Below, piece after piece: positions 11,385 to 19,901 of a stretch of DNA of 64,000 nt (the first letter of the stretch is position 1; each line of letters starts with the position of its first letter). This stretch comes from an uncultured delta proteobacterium. Its GTDB lineage: Bacteria; Desulfobacterota; Desulfobulbia; Desulfobulbales; Desulfocapsaceae. The notes under the pieces were generated by a model, which did not search any database, had not been told where the DNA came from, and saw only the letters and a program-made list of their open reading frames with translations. Where the stretch lies: the NCBI GenBank assembly GCA_903901335.1, contig CAIUQR010000111.1, positions 21,302-85,301 on the forward strand, in the 5' to 3' direction. The position numbers and the translations under genes are program-made.

Positions 11385-12437
11385 TTATTGCACGGTTATT
11401 CCTGGAATTCCAGAGATAATCTCGCCTATTATTGCTGCGTCACCGACACCTGCTTCAAGCAGCTGCTGAAGCAGTTTCTGTGCCTGGTTTTTCGGCAGCG
11501 ACAGCAGTAGACCGCCGGAGGTTTGCGGATCGTAGAGCAGTTCCTCCTGTGACCGGGTCAGGTCTGTGGCCATGGTCAGAGGATGCCGCGCCACCAGAGC
11601 CCTGTTGGCCTTGTTGCTGCCGGTAGTCTGGCCGATTTTATACATTTCATGGGCGCCGGGGTAGAAGGGCAGGGCTTTATAGTTAAGGGCTGCGTGGGCA
11701 CCGCTGCCTGCGGCCATTTCAAGGACATGTCCCAGCAAACCGAAACCGGTGATATCCGTACAGGCATGCAGGTCACAGGCCAGGGCCTTTTCCATGGCCA
11801 GCCTGTTCAGAGCGGCAACCGTCGGCAGAACAAATTGTTCGAGCTCTTTCATGTCAAACTTTCCGGCCCGGACCGCATTGAAAAGGACACCGGAACCGAG
11901 AGGTTTGGTCAAAATCAGCGCATCGCCCGGCTGTGCGCCGGCGTTGGTGATAATCCTGTCCGGATGAACGACACCATTCACACAGAGACCGTATTTCGGT
12001 TCGTTGTCATCAACGGTATGGCCGCCGGCGAGACAGGCACCGGCTTCAACGACCTTGTCATTACCGCCGCGGAGGATCTCTCTTAAGATACCCATATCCA
12101 GCTGACTTGACGGAAACATCACTACATTCAGGGCGGTAAGGGGTTTTCCGCCCATCGAGTAGACATCGGATATCGAATTAGCCGCCGCTATCTGTCCGAA
12201 CCAGTACGGATCATCCACCGGCGGGGTAATAAAATCGACGGTATTGACCATGGCCAGGTCGTCGGAAAGCTTGTAAACAGCCGCGTCATCAGAAGTTTCT
12301 ATGCCGACCAGGAGGTTGGAATCACGATGAAAATTTAATCCGTTCAGTGCGTCCGACAAGTCCGCCGGACCTATTTTCGCAGCTCAGCCACAGGTTCTGG
12401 CAAGCCCTGTAAGTGTTTTTTTCTTAAAAAACCGCAT
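11385..12437 (-). CDS. selD: Selenide, water dikinase, itself a selenoprotein (Sec18)
   Basis: Makes selenophosphate from selenide and ATP, the selenium donor for selenocysteine. The frame opens at ATG 12437 behind AGGA with seven-base spacing, runs 17 codons, meets TGA at 12386-12384, and continues in the same frame for the rest of SelD. The peptide across the TGA reads RTCG-U-AAKIGPADLS, with Sec at the position of the catalytic Cys/Sec (Cys17 in E. coli). Total length is 350 residues, normal for SelD. The ATP/Mg-binding part (SDDAAVYKL, NTVDFITPPVDDPY, SISDVYSMGGKP) is intact. Fourteen bases after the TGA there is a hairpin (GTCC-GGC-GGAC, extendable to 6 bp) at a distance usual for a bacterial SECIS. 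Calling the gene from the first non-UGA start would wrongly remove the active site. Confidence 0.95.
12358..12372 (-). promoter_or_regulatory. Candidate bSECIS hairpin of selD
   Basis: Immediately 3' of the Sec UGA, the mRNA can fold AGGTCC / GGACTT (one G-U pair) around a GGC loop. The loop lies about 18-20 bases after the UGA. Position and shape fit a bacterial SECIS, but the fold was judged by eye. Confidence 0.5.
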
Positions 12438-12827
12438 CGTTTTTTCCTGGAATAATTCTACCCTCTTTGTGATCAAAAAGGTATCATTTCAGTGAAATGC
12501 TGGCCACTCCACCGGAAATGAAATCAAATTTCGCCCGTCGGCAGCCGAATTCTCATAATAATCAGTCGTTTCATCGGGGCAAGGGAAAAATAAAAAATGG
12601 CCTGCACAATCCAGCAGGCAAAAAAAGGACTCCGCTTGTTTTTTCTATGATTGTGTGATGGAATATATGGATACAAACGTATTGAAGTTTGAGGTTGCAC
12701 ATGTCGGAAAAGAAAGCAACGGCTCCAAGGGGCAGCTCAAGTGGACCCCTGAGTCAAGACCAAAATCTACTGAGTTTAAAATTCTTGCCGTTTATATTTT
12801 AAATTAACAATCAGAAGGAGATTTTGA
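12438..12827. other. Intergenic region between selD and the first hemerythrin
   Basis: Divergent promoter region of about 390 bases. It contains a hairpin (GCCTGC...GCAGGC, 12603-12618) with a T-rich run on the minus-strand side. It also contains a 49-codon frame (12658-12807, starting MEYMDTNVLKFEVAHV) that lacks a ribosome-binding site and is not called as a gene. No tRNA-Sec or other RNA gene was recognised here. Confidence 0.4.
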
Positions 12828-13235
12828 ATGGCCCTGATTAATTGGAGTGAAAGCTTGAGTGTCAATGTGAAGGAAATCGACCAGCAGCACAGAAGGCTGA
12901 TCGATATGATCAATGAGCTGAATGAGGCCATGAAACTTGGAAAGGGTAAGGATATCCTCGGGAAGATCGTGAATGGTTTAATCACCTATACTGCAACCCA
13001 TTTCAAAAAAGAGGAGCAATATTTCGATAAGTATGGATATCCGGATTCGGAGAATCACAAAAAAGAGCATGTTGCTTTTGTCAAAAAAGTTACAGACTTC
13101 AAGATTGGCTTTGAAAAAAACAATCTGCCGTTAACTGTGGAGGTCATGAACTTTTTGAGCGATTGGCTGAAAAATCACATTAAAGGAACCGACAAAAAAT
13201 ACTCTGCGTTTTTTAATCAGAAAGGTCTGAAGTAG
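12828..13235 (+). CDS. Bacteriohemerythrin with a complete di-iron site
   Basis: A cytoplasmic single-domain hemerythrin of 135 residues that would bind O2 reversibly at a di-iron centre. All seven ligands are present with canonical spacing: His21, His58, Glu62, His77, His81, His117 and Asp122. It opens with the family's INWSESLSVNVKEIDQQH. The start has an AAGGAG ribosome-binding site. In anaerobes such proteins are thought to act in O2 sensing, storage or delivery. It is followed by a perfect 12-bp inverted repeat that may end its transcript. A second hemerythrin lies on the opposite strand 250 bases away. Confidence 0.93.
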   Translation: MALINWSESLSVNVKEIDQQHRRLIDMINELNEAMKLGKGKDILGKIVNGLITYTATHFKKEEQYFDKYGYPDSENHKKEHVAFVKKVTDFKIGFEKNNLPLTVEVMNFLSDWLKNHIKGTDKKYSAFFNQKGLK

Positions 13236-13263
13236 GCCCAGCCACGATCAGACAATTACCGCG

Positions 13264-13290
13264 ATTCTCGGCGACGCAGTCGCCGAGAAT
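13264..13290. terminator. Perfect 12-bp inverted repeat after the hemerythrin gene
   Basis: ATTCTCGGCGAC, GCA loop, then the exact complement. The stem is very stable. Only a weak T-rich stretch (AATTTATTGTTTC) follows on the plus strand, so termination is likely but not classical. Confidence 0.55.
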
Positions 13291-13359
13291 AAGAATTTAT
13301 TGTTTCTCCTGAGATCCTGCTTCTAACATTGGAAAGCAGGCAAAATCCATGGAGGCTTT

Positions 13360-13512
13360 ATGAAAAGGGAAGCAAGGCCGATAAAATTGAACGAGAAAAA
13401 GCTACGGCACATCCACTGCGGACAGATGGACCATTGCAAAACGATATGGGAAAAATGCGCACCATGTATTCACTTGTCGGCCTGCGAATTACCGGACTCC
13501 TTTCTCTTGTAA
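13360..13512 (+). CDS. Small Cys/His-rich protein between two hemerythrins
   Basis: A 50-codon frame opens at ATG 13360 behind a strong GGAGG (13351-13355, spacing about five) and ends in TAA. The product is basic at the N-terminus and then rich in Cys and His: HCGQMDHC, WEKCAPCIHLSAC. That gives five Cys and three His within 28 residues, including a CxxC, which suggests metal binding (zinc or Fe-S) or redox disulfides. It overlaps the 3' end of the convergent second hemerythrin by 24 bases. I do not recognise a family. It is short enough to be missed by standard gene callers, and the good ribosome-binding site and patterned Cys argue that it is real. Confidence 0.6.
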   Translation: MKREARPIKLNEKKLRHIHCGQMDHCKTIWEKCAPCIHLSACELPDSFLL

Positions 13513-13896
13513 AAATGGGCCATATTTCTTGTCCATACCAACGATATGAGTAATCCACCAGGATCGTAGAAAGGCATAAATGTTTTTGGCGGCGGTTTCT
13601 CTGTCCTTTTCGAGCTCGGAATACAGCACCTTTATCTGCTCAAGATATTTGGCATGATCCCCTTCCTGGTCATTGATATCGGGATAACTGTGTTCGCGCA
13701 GCAAAGCCTCCTCCTCTTGGAGATGCTTTTTCGCGTACTCCGACATTTCTCCCAGAACCGCATCGAGCGCGGCATCTCCCTCATGATCTCTGACGATGTT
13801 ATACATCTGATTGACCAGACTTATTAGCTGTTGATGCTGCGCATCCATTGAAGGGATACCGGTTTCGTACGATGTTCTCCATTTCAATATGTCCAT
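13489..13896 (-). CDS. Bacteriohemerythrin-like protein with one iron ligand replaced
   Basis: A 135-residue hemerythrin-domain protein. The start is placed at ATG 13896 (MDILKWRTSY) because GGAAGGAG sits ten bases upstream and the frame then aligns residue for residue with the neighbouring hemerythrin. A start seven codons earlier would lie inside the ribosome-binding site. Ligands His21, His58, Glu62, His81, His117 and Asp122 are present, but position 77, normally His, is Gln (codon CAG). That would remove one ligand of the five-coordinate iron. It may bind iron differently or have lost O2 binding. It follows a glycosyltransferase gene on the same strand. Confidence 0.88.
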   Translation of the reverse strand: MDILKWRTSYETGIPSMDAQHQQLISLVNQMYNIVRDHEGDAALDAVLGEMSEYAKKHLQEEEALLREHSYPDINDQEGDHAKYLEQIKVLYSELEKDRETAAKNIYAFLRSWWITHIVGMDKKYGPFLQEKGVR

Positions 13897-13916
13897 TGCC
13901 TCTTCTCTCCTTCCCA

Positions 13917-14666
13917 TCAGTACCAGTAGTCAGCAATCCATTTGGTGGGTTTTACGGTCTTGTAGATCTTTTTGAACCACGGTTTTACCGGTTTACCCCA
14001 GACGCCGGCCAGGGCGTCCGGAGGATTGGGGCAGCCGTGAAAGACGATGATTCTGACATTCTCGGGGATTTTGGTCGGCGTCATAAAACTGTTCAGGAAA
14101 CCGCCGGGCAGGCAGTGCATCTTGAAGCTCTTGCACCAATCCTTGGGAAAATAGTCAAAGTTGTCCTTGCCAAGTTCCCGAGTGATATACATCTGTTCGG
14201 TGCGGTTGTGTTGTATAACCTCATCGTACCGGGTGTTGTATTTTTCGAGCAGGCGAGTGCAGGAGCCGATTTCAAAGCAGAAGACCGAAGACTGCCCGAT
14301 CAGGCGGCCCTTTTGCGACCAGTTTTCGATAATGGCCAATTTGTTGGAAAAGGAAAAGAAACAGTCGATATTGTCAACGATCACCACATCCAAGTCGAGG
14401 AACAGCAGTTTGCCTTTCAGGTCCAGAACCTGCCTGTCGAAAAGGGCCAGTTTACGCCACGCCTGGCAATGGCGGGATTCAGGATTTGCAAAAACCGGCA
14501 ACGGGGCAATCTCCACCTCCGGCAGGATATCGTCGGGTATCTCGGTCATACAGATAAAGCGGAAAGGCAGGGTGATATTTCTTTTCACCATGTTGTACAG
14601 GATGTTGACGTATTCGGGACCATACAGGGTCCCCCATTTCATACAGACGATATTGACCGGTTCCAT
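13917..14666 (-). CDS. Glycosyltransferase-like protein with a DxD motif
   Basis: A 249-residue soluble protein with the layout of a GT-A nucleotide-sugar transferase. It has an N-terminal beta-strand (VNIVCMKWGTLYG), a central KLLFLDLDVVIVDNID segment with DxD at residues 91-93, and a later GCPNPPDAL stretch. It resembles the short GT8-like or uncharacterised glycosyltransferases common in cell-surface loci. Acceptor and sugar are unknown. The stop codon overlaps the extended 5' end of the hemerythrin gene on the same strand, so the two may be cotranscribed. No transmembrane segment is evident. Confidence 0.7.
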   Translation of the reverse strand: MEPVNIVCMKWGTLYGPEYVNILYNMVKRNITLPFRFICMTEIPDDILPEVEIAPLPVFANPESRHCQAWRKLALFDRQVLDLKGKLLFLDLDVVIVDNIDCFFSFSNKLAIIENWSQKGRLIGQSSVFCFEIGSCTRLLEKYNTRYDEVIQHNRTEQMYITRELGKDNFDYFPKDWCKSFKMHCLPGGFLNSFMTPTKIPENVRIIVFHGCPNPPDALAGVWGKPVKPWFKKIYKTVKPTKWIADYWY

Positions 14667-14793
14667 AGAGTGAAAGAAGCTTGATGTGGTGGATAGAAAT
14701 AATTTGCTGGTAAAATATCATGGAGAATGAACAACAACCGAAACTAGACGATTTCCCGCTTGTTGTCAATTTTTTCTAAAAATCAGGAACCTC

Positions 14794-15318
14794 TCACTGG
14801 TCGGCACCTTTCCTGTGGTAAACAGATTCCCGTTGGCCAGTGTCGATGTCGTGGAGATTGAAGGAATTTTCGTCTACAAATTCGTACCGGTATTCGTAGA
14901 TATCATTGGGGGCGGCCCTGTGACGGTAGATTGTTCCGTCGGTTGAGACCGTACCCCGGTATTCGATGATCTGGAGCTTTTCCTTATGATCGATATGGAA
15001 ACCGATTGAGTAGTCGGTGTCGTCCCAGGAATTCACGTAGCTGCCGTCTTCGTTGAAGATAAAGGTCTCCGTTCCTCCGTACTCAGCATAGGTATGAGAC
15101 CATGCCCCGATCAGAGTGGCCGATGGATGACCCACCCTGCGGTAGACCACGTTTTCATCAGTGGTATGCATGATCAGTTTTTCCCCGTCCGGGCTTATTT
15201 CGTAAGGAAACGGATTGCCATGGACGAAGTATTTTCCGGCCGGAGTGATCTCAAAAAAGGTCCCGTCCGTGACACTGGCATGATTCCAGAAACCAACTAA
15301 TTGTGGGTTGATCGGCAT
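14794..15318 (-). CDS. Lipocalin-like protein of unknown function
   Basis: A 174-residue protein made of two similar beta-rich halves. Each starts with a Trp-containing motif (LVGFWNHASV and LIGAWSHTYA) followed by FxxxxxGxY (FEITPAGKYFV, FIFNEDGSYVN). This is the usual pattern of lipocalin-like or DUF5004-like small barrels. There is no signal peptide, so it is predicted to be cytoplasmic. The start is supported by GGGGGAATT directly upstream. The genes around it give no functional clue. Confidence 0.6.
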   Translation of the reverse strand: MPINPQLVGFWNHASVTDGTFFEITPAGKYFVHGNPFPYEISPDGEKLIMHTTDENVVYRRVGHPSATLIGAWSHTYAEYGGTETFIFNEDGSYVNSWDDTDYSIGFHIDHKEKLQIIEYRGTVSTDGTIYRHRAAPNDIYEYRYEFVDENSFNLHDIDTGQRESVYHRKGADQ

Positions 15319-15506
15319 AATTCCCCCTTCCGTCTTGGATGTGCGTTCCGGTCAGAATATTTTCAGGATCCCGAGGCGGATGATTGAAGCGATGAAGATC
15401 TGAAAATGATAGAAAAGGCTGTCTCATAAAGTCTTTCTCTAACCATATACGCGCAGGGAAGAGAATGTCAACAGACCGGACCGAAAAGGGATCTTGCGCT
15501 GTATTT

Positions 15507-16138
15507 TTATGCAAGCAGGAGATTGTTGGCAAAGGCGATAATCGGCATGATCAGGCGCGAGATGGTATTGGTGAGCATCAACAGAATAAGGATGATAAAA
15601 CCATACCGATCCAGGGCTGCATACGGACGGGCGAGATGCTCGGGCAGCAATCCGGCCAGGATGCGGCTGCCGTCCAGAGGGGGGATGGGCAGGAAATTGA
15701 AGATGCAAAGGACTAGGTTGATCCAGACACTGGCAACCAGCATTTTCTGGACCGGGAGCAGAATGGCAATGGTCATCGTCAGCGGGAGAAATGAGGCTGT
15801 CAGGACGACAAACCTGGCGACAAGGGCGCTGATCACTGCTACCGCCAGGTTGGTTGCCGGACCGGCAAGGGCTACCCAGAGCATGTCCTGTCGCGGGTTT
15901 TTGAAATAGCCGGGGTTTACCGGGACCGGTTTGGCCCAGCCGAAATGCAGGAAGAAAAGGCGATGGTGCCGATGGGATCCAGGTGCTTCAATGGGTTCAA
16001 CGTCAGGCGGCCCAGTGCCTTTGCGGTCGGATCCCCAAAAAAGAAGGCCACATAGCCATGGGCGAATTCGTGGATGGTAAGGGCAAAAAGCAGAGGAGGC
16101 GCAAGGAGAATAAGCCCCTGAATATCAATGCTATTCAT
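15507..16138 (-). pseudogene. Site-2 type membrane metalloprotease (M50), frameshifted
   Basis: Two adjacent minus-strand frames together make one M50B-family protease of about 210 residues. The 5' part (from MNSIDIQGL at 16138) has the zinc motif HEFAHGY and a later NPLKHLDPIGTIAF. The 3' part has GPATNLAVA and the third zinc-site motif NFLPIPPLDGSRIL. The reading frame changes in a run of four A (15955-15958, T on the coding strand). Restoring one base gives the family's uninterrupted HFGWAKPVPVNPGYF. It could be a true mutation, a homopolymer sequencing error or, less likely, programmed slippage. It follows the poly(A) polymerase fusion on the same strand. Confidence 0.85.
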
Positions 16139-16239
16139 TGTAACAGTCCGTGTTTGTAAGAGATTCCGGTTATTCTGCCGGCGGAAAGTCATCTGCCGGA
16201 GCGATTATGATAAGCACCCCGTTTACAGAAGGCAAGGAA

Positions 16240-18909
16240 TCACAGGGGGTAGTTTTTCCGGATCAGGGCCTCTTCTTCGGCCTGGTTTGTGACTATGTCG
16301 TCCATGCGGGCATCCAGCAGGGTATTGAGCATGGTTGTGAAGGCCGGGCCGGGTTTATATCCCATTTCCATGAGTTTCCGGCCAGTCAGCTGCGGACGGA
16401 CCTGCCGCAGGGTCGTGACGTACTGGGAGACGGCCATCTTTATATCATTCTTTCGGGCTATCGCCATCAGGTAGAGCAGACCTTCGTTGTCGAGATTATT
16501 CAGGAGCCTGAAGATCTCACTCTTGCGCATCGTCCTGCGGCGGGCCATCAGGTTGGCGATCTTTTCGGCGGTTTCCTTCTGGTTCAGCAGGGTTTCCGTC
16601 ACCTTCTGCGTCATTTGAAAGCGTTTACAGAAGGCGCGCAACTCGGTGGTTGTCGATCTTCCCATAATCGCCAGCAGGTAGACCATCCAGGCCTCGCAGT
16701 GATCCTTGAGATAGAGGAGACGGTACCAGGAGAGCGCCCGGTAGGCCTGGGTCAGGATATGCATGAAACGCCGGTCGATCTTCAGGTGCGGTTTCAGATC
16801 CGGCCAGAGGAACCGGAACAGGTCGAATTCCTCCAGGCGCTGGATGGCCGGCAGCGGGTTTTCCTCCGACAGGATAATCTGCAGTTCCGTCAGAAAGCGC
16901 GGGTCATTGTCCTTGCCGAAAAGATCCATCTTGACTGCGTTTCTGATCAGACGTCTGGTATGCTCGACGATCTGAAAATCCATGCGTTTTTCCAGGCGGA
17001 TCGCCCGGAAAATACGGGTCGGGTCCTCGACGAAACTGAGGTTGTGGAGGACCTTGATGGCTCGGTGTTTCAGGTCGTTTTGGCAGTTGAAGAAGTCGTT
17101 CAGGGTTCCGTAGCTGGCAGGATTAAGCTGGAGGGCCATTGCATTGATAGTGAAATCACGGCGGTAGAGATCAAGTTTGATGGAGGAAAGCTCTACGGTC
17201 GGCAGGGCTGCCGGGTACTCATAGTATTCCAGCCTGGCTGTCGCGATATCAATCTTGAAACCATCCGGCAGGACGACCATGGCCGTCGCGAATCTCTCGT
17301 GGGTCTTGACCCTGCCTCCCAGCTCCTCCGCTAGTTTTTTGGCAAAGTCGATGCCGTTTCCTTCGATGACGATATCCAGGTCGAAGTTATTCTTTTTTAA
17401 GAGCAGATCGCGGACGAAACCGCCGACAGCAAAGGCATTGAACTGGAGCACATCGGCCACCTCGCCGATGGTCTTCAGCAGGGTGATCATTTTTTTGCTC
17501 AGGCATTCGACGATGAGCGTACTGATGTTCCGGGTACGGGCAAGAGACGGATGATCGGATTCGTGCAGCAGGTTTTTGGGGAGATGGGATGGATCATTGA
17601 CCAGCCGGTTGAGCAGGTCGGTGCGGGTGATAATCCCCTTGAGCTGCCGTTCATGGATTATTGGGATCAGCCGTTGCCGGTGTTCGATAATCAGTTCCTG
17701 GATGTCGGCCAGCGTGGCGTTCAGGGAGAGGACCTCGATGTCGGAGGTCATATATTCACTGACAGGCAGGTGGCCGAGATTATGATGAATTGCCTTCTCA
17801 ATGACCATCCGGGAGATAATGCCGGTGACCAGTGGTGTCGTTTTGTCCTGATCGTCGGGGGAGGTCTGCGGCAGCACCGGCACCGAGGCGATATTATAGC
17901 GGGTGAGGATGTCGTTTGCCTGGCTTATTGTTGTGTTGACGGAAATCGAGATGGCAGGCTGGGACATCATCTCTTTGGCGATCGGCTGCGGGCAGATGTG
18001 TCTGTGCAGGATATGAATCAGCTTTTCCTGGGCCTCAATCATCGTCATATCCTGTATTGTTGCCGAGGCGGCGGTCGAGTGGCCGCCCCCGCCCAGGTCT
18101 CTGGCAATCGTGCCGACGTTGACCTCCGGGATACGGCTGCGGGCGATCAGATAGATCCTGCCGACCATGGAGACGAGCGCAAAGAGGGTGTCGAGGTTCT
18201 CCATATTCATGAACCGGCGGATAATGAGTGCGAAATCGTCGACGTAGTTGGGCAGGGACAGGCTGACCACGATGATCGGAATACCCTGGATGGTATAGGT
18301 CGTGGCGGTCTTCATCAAATCATGCAGCAGCTCCACCTGAACGGTGGTCAGTTCATAGGTGATAAACTGGGAGACGATATCAAGCTTTGCCCCCTTTTCC
18401 AGGAGCCAGGCTGCAGCCTGCAGATCGGCGGGTGTCGTGGTTAAATGGGTCAGTGAACCGGTGTCCTCATAGATCCCGAGACAGAAAATGGTCGCCTCGT
18501 CTGCAGTGATTTCGATCTCCTCTTTCCGAAGGATCCGGACAAGGACGGTAACGGTGGAACCCACATTCTCCACGACCTGGAGATCTCCTTTCATATCCCC
18601 CGGACTGCTGGGGTGGTGGTCATAGATATGCAGGGCGAGTCCGGGGTTCTTCAGGCAGGCCGCAAAAGGGCCGATCCGGGTGGAGGATCGGGTGTCGACT
18701 ACGATCAGCTGATTGACTCGAGCGATATCGATGTTCTTGATTTTCTGAAAGTCATACCGATAGAGAAGGGACTGAGAAATGAAATCGCGCAGGCCCTTTT
18801 CCTGGGATCCGGCAAAGGCCAGGACGGCATCAGGATAGAGCTTCTGGGCGGCGATCATTGAGGCCATGCCGTCAAAATCGGCATTGATATGAGTGGTTAT
18901 AACCAGCAT
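16240..18909 (-). CDS. DHH phosphoesterase - CBS pair - tRNA nucleotidyltransferase/poly(A) polymerase fusion
   Basis: An 889-residue fusion. Residues 1-290 form a DHH/DHHA1 phosphoesterase (NADFD at 9-13, VDTRS, YDHHP with DHH at 97-99, GGGGHS at 273-278). Residues about 315-440 hold two CBS domains, likely adenosine-nucleotide sensors. Residues from about 470 form a class II nucleotidyltransferase head (GGFVRD at 496-501, catalytic Asp510 and Asp512), followed by the RNA-binding region and helical tail. Such fusions occur in Desulfobacterota and related bacteria and are annotated as CCA- or A-adding enzymes. The DHH domain may trim RNA or hydrolyse small nucleotides. It lies between xerD and the M50 protease on the same strand. 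Confidence 0.9.
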   Translation of the reverse strand: MLVITTHINADFDGMASMIAAQKLYPDAVLAFAGSQEKGLRDFISQSLLYRYDFQKIKNIDIARVNQLIVVDTRSSTRIGPFAACLKNPGLALHIYDHHPSSPGDMKGDLQVVENVGSTVTVLVRILRKEEIEITADEATIFCLGIYEDTGSLTHLTTTPADLQAAAWLLEKGAKLDIVSQFITYELTTVQVELLHDLMKTATTYTIQGIPIIVVSLSLPNYVDDFALIIRRFMNMENLDTLFALVSMVGRIYLIARSRIPEVNVGTIARDLGGGGHSTAASATIQDMTMIEAQEKLIHILHRHICPQPIAKEMMSQPAISISVNTTISQANDILTRYNIASVPVLPQTSPDDQDKTTPLVTGIISRMVIEKAIHHNLGHLPVSEYMTSDIEVLSLNATLADIQELIIEHRQRLIPIIHERQLKGIITRTDLLNRLVNDPSHLPKNLLHESDHPSLARTRNISTLIVECLSKKMITLLKTIGEVADVLQFNAFAVGGFVRDLLLKKNNFDLDIVIEGNGIDFAKKLAEELGGRVKTHERFATAMVVLPDGFKIDIATARLEYYEYPAALPTVELSSIKLDLYRRDFTINAMALQLNPASYGTLNDFFNCQNDLKHRAIKVLHNLSFVEDPTRIFRAIRLEKRMDFQIVEHTRRLIRNAVKMDLFGKDNDPRFLTELQIILSEENPLPAIQRLEEFDLFRFLWPDLKPHLKIDRRFMHILTQAYRALSWYRLLYLKDHCEAWMVYLLAIMGRSTTTELRAFCKRFQMTQKVTETLLNQKETAEKIANLMARRRTMRKSEIFRLLNNLDNEGLLYLMAIARKNDIKMAVSQYVTTLRQVRPQLTGRKLMEMGYKPGPAFTTMLNTLLDARMDDIVTNQAEEEALIRKNYPL

Positions 18910-18953
18910 GCGACCGACTTTACCATGCGAACTCCCCGGATGAACACCAAAAT

Positions 18954-19868
18954 CTACCCCCGGGGGTGAAATTTTTTGTGAATGCTTTTCAGGCGATCCT
19001 GGTCAATCTGTGTATAGATCTGGGTGGTGGAGATATCTGCGTGCCCGAGCATCATCTGCACAGCCCTGAGATCGGCCCCGTGGACCAGCAGGTGGGTGGC
19101 GAATGAATGACGGAGCATATGCGGGGAGATCTTCTTTTTGATCCCGGCAGCAATGGCGATGTTGCTCAGGATCTGCCAGAACCGCAGGCGGGTCATCGCC
19201 TTCCCTCTGGAGGTGACAAACAACGAGTTGGACCGCTTTCCCTTCAGGATAAGGGGCCGGGCCTGCAGCAGGTAGGACTCCAGGCCCTCTTTGGCCGGAA
19301 TACCGAAGGGGACGAGCCGCTCTTTGTTCCCCTTGCCGACGACCCGGACAAAGCAGGCGGTCAGATTGCATCCGGCAATGGGCAGTCCGACAAGCTCAGA
19401 GACCCGCAAGCCCGTGGAATATAAAAGATAGAGCATTGCAAAATTGCGTTGGACAAGCGGTGGGGAGACGGCAGGAACCGTGAGCAGTCGCGTCACCTCA
19501 TCAAGTGTCAGGGCCTTAGGGAGGGTGCGGCCGCCTCGCGGCAGGTCGATTGCAGCAAAGGGGTTGTGGGTAACATGCCCGTCTCCTGCAAGAAACGAGA
19601 AAAAAGTCTTTAATGCCGAGATACGTCTGGCATTACTGCGATGCGAGATCTGCCTGTTTCGCGCCTGTTCCAGGAAGGCGTGAATAGTCTCGCTGTCAAC
19701 TCTCTGGAGATCGATTTTTCGATGTGACTGAAGAAATGTCAGAAAGAAAATAATATCAGCTGAGTAAGCCTGAACGGTGTTTTCCGCAAGACGCCTCTCT
19801 GAGATTAAATGGTGGAGAAAAAGTTCGTGAAAGGAAGAAAATTGCTCAGAAAGGGTTGGCGATTCGAT
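18954..19868 (-). CDS. xerD: Tyrosine recombinase XerD-like, no canonical start codon
   Basis: Site-specific recombinase for chromosome dimer resolution. The catalytic part is complete: Arg in TGLRVSEL, Lys in the GKGNKER region, HMLRHSF (HxxR), LGHADISTTQIY (His and nucleophile Tyr). The N-terminal core-binding domain is encoded continuously upstream in the same frame (FLHHLISERRLAENTVQAYS and on to KTFFSFLAGDGH), giving about 304 residues from ATC 19868, the usual size. No ATG, GTG or TTG lies in frame upstream of the internal GTG at 19496, which would delete the whole N-terminal domain. Initiation at ATC 19868 or ATT 19910, or a 5' frameshift, must be assumed. It is downstream of rpsU, beyond its hairpin. 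Confidence 0.85.
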   Translation of the reverse strand: MESPTLSEQFSSFHELFLHHLISERRLAENTVQAYSADIIFFLTFLQSHRKIDLQRVDSETIHAFLEQARNRQISHRSNARRISALKTFFSFLAGDGHVTHNPFAAIDLPRGGRTLPKALTLDEVTRLLTVPAVSPPLVQRNFAMLYLLYSTGLRVSELVGLPIAGCNLTACFVRVVGKGNKERLVPFGIPAKEGLESYLLQARPLILKGKRSNSLFVTSRGKAMTRLRFWQILSNIAIAAGIKKKISPHMLRHSFATHLLVHGADLRAVQMMLGHADISTTQIYTQIDQDRLKSIHKKFHPRG

Positions 19869-19901
19869 GGGATTTCGGCAGAAAGAAAGTTCAAAGGTGA
19901 A

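Noticed and set aside
12603..12618. Hairpin GCCTGC...GCAGGC as a terminator
   Set aside because: The T-run is on the minus strand and no minus-strand gene ends there; role unclear.
12658..12807. A 49-codon frame upstream of the hemerythrin
   Set aside because: No ribosome-binding site and no family resemblance, although the composition is not absurd.
16150..17334. A 394-codon frame opposite the poly(A) polymerase fusion
   Set aside because: Shadow of the real gene; composition (Gln/Gly/His-rich) is typical of antisense frames.
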